From: Sinonovacula constricta
Lineage: Eukaryota > Mollusca > Bivalvia > Cardiida > Solecurtidae
DNA length: 64,000 nucleotides
Direction: 5' to 3'
NCBI GenBank assembly: GCA_007844125.1
Contig: CM017561.1
Coordinates: 58,989,715-59,053,714 of the forward strand
The notes under the pieces are model-generated. The model ran no database searches. It was not told the DNA's origin and saw only the letters and a program-made list of their open reading frames with translations. The translations under genes were made by a program, and so were the position numbers. Positions 53,301 through 62,300 of this stretch are shown piece after piece (position 1 is the stretch's first letter; each line of letters starts with the position of its first letter).

Positions 53301-56300
53301 TAACCTATAAAGATAATCACTTTATTACTGTCCGGCAAAGAAAAAACATAGGTGCCTCATAAAATTTGACGTCTGCATGACCGCTGTCTAAATAGTCTGG
53401 GGACGAATCCGTTAAATAAATATCATGGAGTTAATATTATGTAGTGATTAGCCCTGTTCCCAGCTAGTTTCGAACATGCTGAAATAATAACAGTCAATCA
53501 GTAACCAGTACATTATGCATGCACGTGCCCGAATGCAATAGCCAGGCAATCACACATATTACACCATTAGATTGGTTAAATCACGCAGCATGCTTACTTT
53601 ATCCTGAAGAGTTATGAACATGAAACTTTTGGAACAAATTTGCCAAAAAACACAAAATAAGAACTATTCTGAGCTTCTTTGTGCAATAGAGCAGTGTCAG
53701 TGGAACGATTCAAACAAAAATGAATCTGCCACTGTTTCATCAATGTCAACTAGCCAATCAGAGCTGGTTCTTAGTGATAAAGGAGAAACAGTTGCAAAGA
53801 CCACCCCTCTAACAGCCATAGAATGTATGTTCTTGGGCAAATTGTATGCCCCTTTTTATGTAAATGCTTCTCTTTCTACAGTCATGACCTCAAATCAAAT
53901 AATAATCCATTCCCATTATAAGAGGCTTAAGGGTATAACAGATATTTTTTCACAAGAGTCTACAAATGTAGATACAGAACAGTACAAAATAGTACTTCCC
54001 CTTCTTGTAGCCACCATTTTGTATATAAAGTAAATTTTTTATTACTGGTTATAAGTACCACAAATATATGAAGTTTCTGCAGAAATATTTGATAAAGACA
54101 GAAAAGGTTAGTTAATTCTAGGCCACATAGTACGAAAATTTTATATAAAAAATATACAAAATAAATAGTTTGTTATGAAAAACTAGGAATATTACATTCT
54201 ACATTCTAGAAGAATAATAATTCAAGTCTGTCAGAAAGAAGGATAATCAAAATTAATAATTAATTCAGATGACTAAAAATCTACACAGCCATCTGGTGAC
54301 TATCTAACATCCAAGACAACTTAAAATATGAATAGATCTTAAAATTTATAACCATTTCAAATCACCTGCAAATTCGAACCGACCAGTGATCTTTTTGTAG
54401 AATTTATATCATGCACAAATCACTGTTAATTAATGCAAGTTGAACATAAATTTTCCCTCAAAAATCAGAATTTTTGATATAGTATAGAAGAAAGCTTTTG
54501 TTAGTTTTAGCATACATAACACCAGCAATCTTTTTATCATGTGAAGATGGTGTTCATCGAGGGATGAGTGCTACCTTTACACTGCCTGTTTGACATTATA
54601 ACGCAACCGGAGGCATTATCCTGACACTGGTCATGACATAATTTTTCGAAAATAAAAAACAAGGATATTAGAATTTTAATTTTGAAATTATAAGATTTCG
54701 AAAATTTAGAATATAAATGTCAATATTTTTTTATTAGAATTTGTTTAAAATTGTTCAGACATCTTTATTCAGATTAGGACTTGTTTTTAAATAACAAATT
54801 TTTTGGCTAAATTGTGAATTTTCTGTAAAAACAAAATAAGAAAAGAAGATCATTTCCAACTGGGTATATGATAGAATAACTATTACGAAATAAACCCCCA
54901 ATAAGAAAAGTGTTTTACTAGATTGGTATATTAAATCCTGAGAATGAACCTAGGGTCATTTGTACACAAAGTAAATAAGCAATTTCTAACACACAAGACA
55001 GGAATAGCAATTACCCATGTTAGTTGGTTTTCCTATGAGAAAAAAAACATAGACAAAGTATTCACATAGTGTTAAATGTCCCTCACCTTTATATCTAAAG
55101 TGGAATATGCCTAGTTTATTGATTTATATAGGAAAATAGTACTTAACAAGCATATATTTTGTCACATTTAAAGTTCATATGCAATGAGCTTGGTAACAAT
55201 TCCATATTTTTGCATGGAAAAATAGCACTCCAATTAACCTTGACTAAAAGCTGAATTTTTTTAATTAAGACTAACAGTAAGTACAATGAATTATTGCTTT
55301 GGCCCAAAAATTGTCGTAAACATTTAAATACTTATATTATTGAATATATTTCCTAGTGATTCAATTTTTACAGATGTATAACACTACATAAAGGTGAGGT
55401 AACGTTTAACAAAGACAACAGAAAAAACAAACAAGAAAGAGTAGAATCAACATAAGATGCACATGAAAATGATCTACTGGCCCATGAAGAAGGCACTAGG
55501 GGTGCACGTTAGTGCTCACCTATAGATATTTTTATGGCATTTTTGCTTCCACCTGCAACTTTACCGACAGAACGCAGAATGGCGTTTAACTGTTCCTGTG
55601 TCAAGGTCACCGTTTTCGGAGCCTCTGTTTTGGGTTTGGCTACAACCTTGGCTTTGTTTCTCTGGATGAAATTTTTTGCTGGTTTTGGAGGAGGAGGTGG
55701 CTCATCGGGTGAAAGGGAGACCAATCCAGTGTCAACATGATGGCGGTCACCTGGGAAACGACGCACTGGGAAGCGTTGTTCTTTCTTCTTGTAGCTGAAC
55801 TGTTGATGTAAGAAAAATATAGTTAGTTTAAATAATTTTACTCAACTACAGTACATGCAGTATATATACAACATTGGTCATGTAAAAGTTATTGCATATG
55901 GCAAAATGTGCAATGTACTTTCTTTTCATAATTTAGTTCCATTTTTTTTTATAAACCAGTAACTTTTAACTGAAGAACTGAATCTTCTATATTAACATTA
56001 GTCAGATCTTAGGAAAAAAAAAAACAATATATGAAGGTATTTTTTGTTATGAAATCAATCTGCTGATTGTGTAGTACAAGTTATTTCAAAACTGTCTCAC
56101 TATTATTATTGATGAAAAGAAAATCTCATATTTAAAATAAATCATTAATATTTCAAACAGTCTTCAATATATAATGGCCTAAAAATGAGGTATTTTGAAT
56201 GGAAAATAACATATGAACATACCTTTCTATCGTTCTTTGGTACGGTTTCTGCAAATAATAAATAAACAAATAAGGTTATAATTAAATGATTTGACATTTC

Positions 56301-59300
56301 TATGGAAAAGTAAACAGGTTACACAAAGTAAATAAGATTTGATAGGCACAAAGATTGGTTCTTGTTTTGTAATGATTTTCCTTTAATTACAACGTTTTCA
56401 AAAAAAGAAAGCTAACTTCTACAAATGATATTATAAGATGTAGGTTATTTTAACATGCAACATGCTGGTTTCACATGTAGTCATTTATTATTTATTTAAA
56501 AACTAGAATACTTATTTCTATCCTTAGAAGAAAATGTTGTGTTTTTTTTATATTAATCCATACTGGAATAAACAGATTAAGAAAGTGCAAAGACAATAAA
56601 ATATTCACACATTAGCTGTAGCTAAATATTTGGGAAAATAAATGCATATATCCAATAAGAATACACAAAAATGTGAAATACACCAAGACCCATATTCTTT
56701 AACTATTTTTATATAGATAATATAAATTTGACCAGGTCGTATTATTTTAGGTCAGAATGTCTTCCAAATATGTTAAGATAGAAGCTTGCAATGGCTAATG
56801 GTGCTTTAGCTACAGGTAATCTTCCTTGCATTTAAACATACAATGAGGTAACAAATTGTTGGTATGAAAATGGTAACTTGAGGTCAATTTTTGGTTTTGG
56901 CTTTAGAATAGTTTGTAAATACAAATCTGAAGTTGTATCACCTTAGGTGTTTAAACATACACATATAAAGACAGCCCATAGACATTTATAATAAATATTT
57001 GGATTAAAAATAAACTACACATTTTTATAATTTTATTTCTTTGTGTTTCAATGTAATCAAACACTATAAAAGGTTATAATAATGCCAAAAATAATGTTTA
57101 TGAATGAATGACTAACAAAAAGTAAATAAATGTGTGTAACTAGCTTTTCAAGTTGGGTCAACAGTAACTTGGGCTACCTTTGGAGGGGCTGTTAACCGAC
57201 TTCAAGTAGCAAAAGCAAAAGATTTTGGACCCTATCCAGTGTTCATAGCATTACTTTTTGGGGAATTAAGACTTCAATATTCTTATTCATACAATTACAT
57301 TATCACAAACCTTTCATCATTGTTTACAGTTGTATCTTACTGACTATATTTATTTAGATATTGATTTTGTATATATTTTAAAATTCCTTAGAGTTGTTTT
57401 CAACATTGCCAATTATTTATTATATTGTGTATTTTTAATGTATTTTTATGATTTTTGTAATACATTCCTGCTATTAAATCATTACATATAGCAGTAGCGG
57501 TAAACTATAGTGTTCATGAGGGGAAAAAAATCCCCTATCAAAAAAGGCCAGTCATCGTAATGTCTTGTTTTAATATCAGCATGTATAATAACAATTCCAA
57601 AAGCATTTATTATGTACTATTTAGAATGAACATTATACTTCTGAATTTAGAGTTTATAGAATTGTTCTTTTTTTTCCAAAGTTACAACATGACATTTAAC
57701 AAGTCTAGCATCAATATTGAAACCAGTTATGAAGGTCTATATATGTATTTTAACCAATATGCTTGGATCAACAGGTGACTTTAAACCCTATGGGTCATGA
57801 CTGATAAAAAATTAATGCAGTATGGTAATCGCTATTAGCAAGTATTTTCATGTGAATCAAACACACCCACCAGACAAAAAAGCAATAAATACACAGCACC
57901 AATGACAACTAGATGAATAATTTCCATTCCCAATGGTACCAATGCTATGAGCCGTGAACATTTACCAAGATGTAGAACAAGACACATGATGAAAGGGTTG
58001 AACAATTAAATCTTCTAAAATGAATGCTATGGTATCAGAGCAAAGTCAGCAGTAAGAACACACTCTTTTTCAAAGAAAAGGACAAGAAAGAAGTCATCAA
58101 ATCTAAAACAACAGACAAGAGAAGTAAATCTAACTTTGTTAAGTAAATTCACTTGTAATTTTTCAACAAACCTTATTTTTGGGGGCACTAATCAAAACTG
58201 GCAAATAAAGTTGATTCTAATGAGTATCAACAATATGTGTCAAAAGGAAAATAAATGAATCAACGAGGAAATTACTTCTTCTGTCTGGAGTTTCAAATTC
58301 ACTAATATAATAAGGTCAGAGTCTCATTTGGGGCAAGCACTTTTATACGAGAAGATATTCAAGCTGATCTGTGGTGCCTGGGTAATTCTACCCAGACATT
58401 TGTTATGTTTTTTCCCCCACCACTAATGACTGATAGACATCACCAAAATGACTAAAATTGTGTTGATGCATTTATTAATAAAAAACAACCAAATAATCTA
58501 ATATAGACTGAAGAAGAAGTAAGTCTGGGTACAAGAAGAAAAATTAAATTTTCTTTGTGACATGATGCTGCACACACATTCTAAGCATAGTCCCTACCTA
58601 TTGTGGGTAGAAAGGCAGGCACAGTTGGGAAACCAAATGCATCTAGGCAAAAGATAAGTGGTCAAAAGGACAAAAATATTAATTCCAACGAGATAAAACA
58701 TTATTTGACACACAGATGTCTGATTTTATAAAGTTATTTAATGTTAATTGTAAAAATATAATTAACCATATAGTTAAGTAAATAAATAGTTATTTTTAAC
58801 TGTTGATTCCATTTTTTAAAATACATTTAAATATTTTAATATTATTATTTCAATCAACCTAATTTTATTAGGTCAAATACTATACAACATTTAAATGTAA
58901 GAAACTGTGTGTAAATAATTTGTTTTTGTAAAAAAAAAAGCTGCCTTAAAAGAAGATAACAAGTCCAGTGTCTCATCCTTCTCTTCATGATAATTATCAT
59001 CATCATCATCATCTTCATCTTCATCACCATATGACCACCTATCCCCTTCTCCTCACCATCATCCACTTGAAGATACATCATATTCAGCATCAGTGACATC
59101 ATAATCAGTATGACAATAAAAACGCTACAGAAGTAAGGTTTACTTGCCCTTTTCCCAGAAGATTCCAGGTTTACCTCCCTGGTTTTGCAGCTTGAACACA
59201 CTGAAAAAAGATAAATGGGTAAATGATAAAAGAATAAAACAACAAAAAAAAAAAAAAAAAACAGAAAAAAACATAACCTGGCTTAAAACTAGGGATGTTA

Positions 59301-62300
59301 ACGAATATTCGAATATTCGAATATCAAGTCGCTATTCGAATAGAGATTTTGCGGTTACTAGATTAACCGAAATCGGCGGAAAAACCGAAATCGGCTCGAA
59401 AACCCGAAATCGGCCCGTTTTTCTTATAAATGTAAAAATATATAGTGAAATAAATGCTGTTTGGCGTTTACAAGTAAAGATATTAATATTGAGAAGGAAG
59501 TTAGTTAACCTAATGCAAGTAAAAGTTTGTGTAATAAAGCCAACATTGAAATCATGTATGCGCTCGGTCGGCGAATCGAAGTACTCCATAGCGGCGCAAT
59601 ATTTCATTAATAGATCATTAAAGTTGTATCAAAATTTCATGAAACTGTGATATCGTTGTAATCACATCAACAAAAAGCAATTATGAATCGAAATCGGAAG
59701 ACTGAACGTCTTGGACGAAGCCCTATGATACGGTATAAAAAGTCTGAATATCGGGCTGAATTCACTGTTACCGGAATCGGCCTATTTCGTAACAGGTTAA
59801 CATCATTTTCCAAATAAACTTGGTGTATGTGTGTTATTGAGACATTAGGTCAAATTTATTATGTTAATGCAAATAGTACAGATAATTTTATGTAGTATAT
59901 GTAACATGTAATTATTGAGTCAATACACGAGGTCAAATAGTGGAGCAGTTTTGAGCATCATCACACTCAGACTATCAAGCGCGCGACAATTCCCTTGATG
60001 TGACGTCATTGAGTCGCATGTGTTTACAATGTAGAATAGGTTGGGAGAATTTGTCTGAGTGAACAGAATCAAAAAGGTTTGCGGTCGTTTGGTAAAAAAT
60101 CGGCTTTCGAGATATGATTTGCGGAGTAATTTTTACCGGTAAGTTACACTTTTGGGGGAAATATCTCAGAGCATAAAGTTCTACATTATACATTATTTAT
60201 ATTCCCATGGCTTTGGAGTACTTCGGTTCGACATGATTTCAATGTTGGCTTTATTACACAAATTTTTACTTGCATTAGGTTAACTAACTTCCTTCTCAAT
60301 ATTAATATCTTTACTTGTAAACGCCAAACAACATTTATTTCACTATATGTTTTTACATTTATAAGAAAAACGGGCCGATTTCGTTTTTTCGCACCGATTT
60401 CGGTTTTTCCGCCGATTTCGGTTAATCTAGTAACCCGAGATTTTGGTATTCGAATATTATTTTTTTTTATTCCACTTTTGTTAAGTTCGAAGGAACATTG
60501 AAAAGACATTTCTTTAGTTGACCGTAGTATCCCCAGTGACTTAAGACGCTAGCGATATGTAATCGCGTTCGCTCTAAGATAGAGGGGGTTGGTCATGTCT
60601 CCTGATAACGAATTGCCATCTGGTTAACAGCATGAAATCACCTTACCGCGCACAGCTCCTTCTCTGCCCCCTCTCCCACTTAGACCCAGTCACATCACCC
60701 ACATCACCATACAGCTGTGGAAACAGTTGCCAACGTACAATAAACACACATGTCAGTTCAATGCTGCGGCAATAAGCTACAGCAATTATGTAACACTGAC
60801 TCTACCCAGCTTCGGTCGGGATAGTGTGTAATAAATACATTATATAAGTCTATACTTATTGATAACAGTCCACCAGAAGCTGAGAACGTCTTTTATTTTT
60901 TGGAAAGCACAACTAGATCACTGTCAAACAAACTTTAATTGCAAACACTTTCTGTTTTTGTCACTCTACTTCATACTTGTTATTTTATTCCTATATAATA
61001 CCGCGACATCTGTTATTTTTTGTCACCGCGTTTTTCTGTTCTTTGTTTTTGCTTCGTTCTCTCCGAAAAACAAAAATGTAAATCTACATACTTTTTTAAT
61101 TGTTCGTCATAGGTTTACTTAACACACTTAAAACTCACAAATTTACAATTTTAATCATTCTTTATATATATTGGTTGGTACTTCATCAATTTATCAACAG
61201 TCAGGTAATCTTGACACTAGCCAATCGCAGTAATTATCGTCATCAAATGGTTTTGTTTACATTCGCCTTTCACCCATAGGCATATGGCGAGCAGGTTCGT
61301 AATTGTCACTTGTGTATTGGTAACTAAATGTCTCTAATTGACATGTTATGGCTTCGGATTAACGCCCTTAGCGATATCAGCCAATCACAATTAAAATCAA
61401 TCCGATCACCAACCAATTAAGACCGTTAATTGGCTGTACACTTGAGCGATTGTGTATTGGTAACTAAATGTCTCTAAATGACATGTTATGGCTTCGGATT
61501 AACGCCCTTAGCGATATCAGCCAATCACAATTAAACATCAATCCGACCACCAACCAATCAAGACCGTTAATTGGCTGTACACTTGAGCGATTTTCCTTCA
61601 TAAAACCTTCGTGGTTTTGCCTAATTGTCTTACAGTCGATCCAGTATCACCCGCATTTTGTCCTTTTGAAAATGCCGCCTTTAATCATTAATGTATTTTA
61701 TAAGATTAGTTCACAAAACATAATTGACTGTTTGTTTGGGTTAGTAGAGTAAAATATTAAAATTGTAAGCTATTTTGCATGTGTTGTACAGTTTCATCTA
61801 ATAAAATTATGATATGGTTTTATTAAATCGATGATTAGCCCCTTAAATGCGTCATATGTTAATACAAATAAGTGATTAATTTCACAAAATACCTTTAAAT
61901 TGTAAAGGTTATTACAGGAAGTACAACAGGTAACAAAAAGACACCCAAGTTTAAGGTGATTTATTAATAATGTATATATTATACGGGACTTTGCAGGTCA
62001 TCTTAACATTGATTGGTTACTTTATAGTTTTTATAAGAGTTTCAATAATAATAATAATAATAATAATATTAATAATAATAATAATAATAATAATAAAATA
62101 ATAATAATAATTGTTAAGTAGCAATGACATTGTTTACGCATTTACTGGCATTCTCCACTGACAGTATTTTTTTGCAAACTACCGCTGACCAAGTAAAGAA
62201 ACGCCCCGTCTGGTCCGTCACTATAAACAGGATAATGGCGGATTAATAATATTGCCGTTTGTATTTCAAAAAGAAGATATTGTCGTTTTAAAATTAAATG

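Noticed and set aside
58854..59201. 115-codon minus-strand ORF with a Met/Ile run
   Set aside because: It runs through an ATC-rich simple repeat and overlaps CCDC66 exon 2 in the wrong frame.
59144..59650. 168-codon + strand ORF and its minus-strand twin at 60186-60509
   Set aside because: The two similar proteins are translations of the two arms of one DNA inverted repeat within the hAT-like element. Composition does not suggest a transposase.
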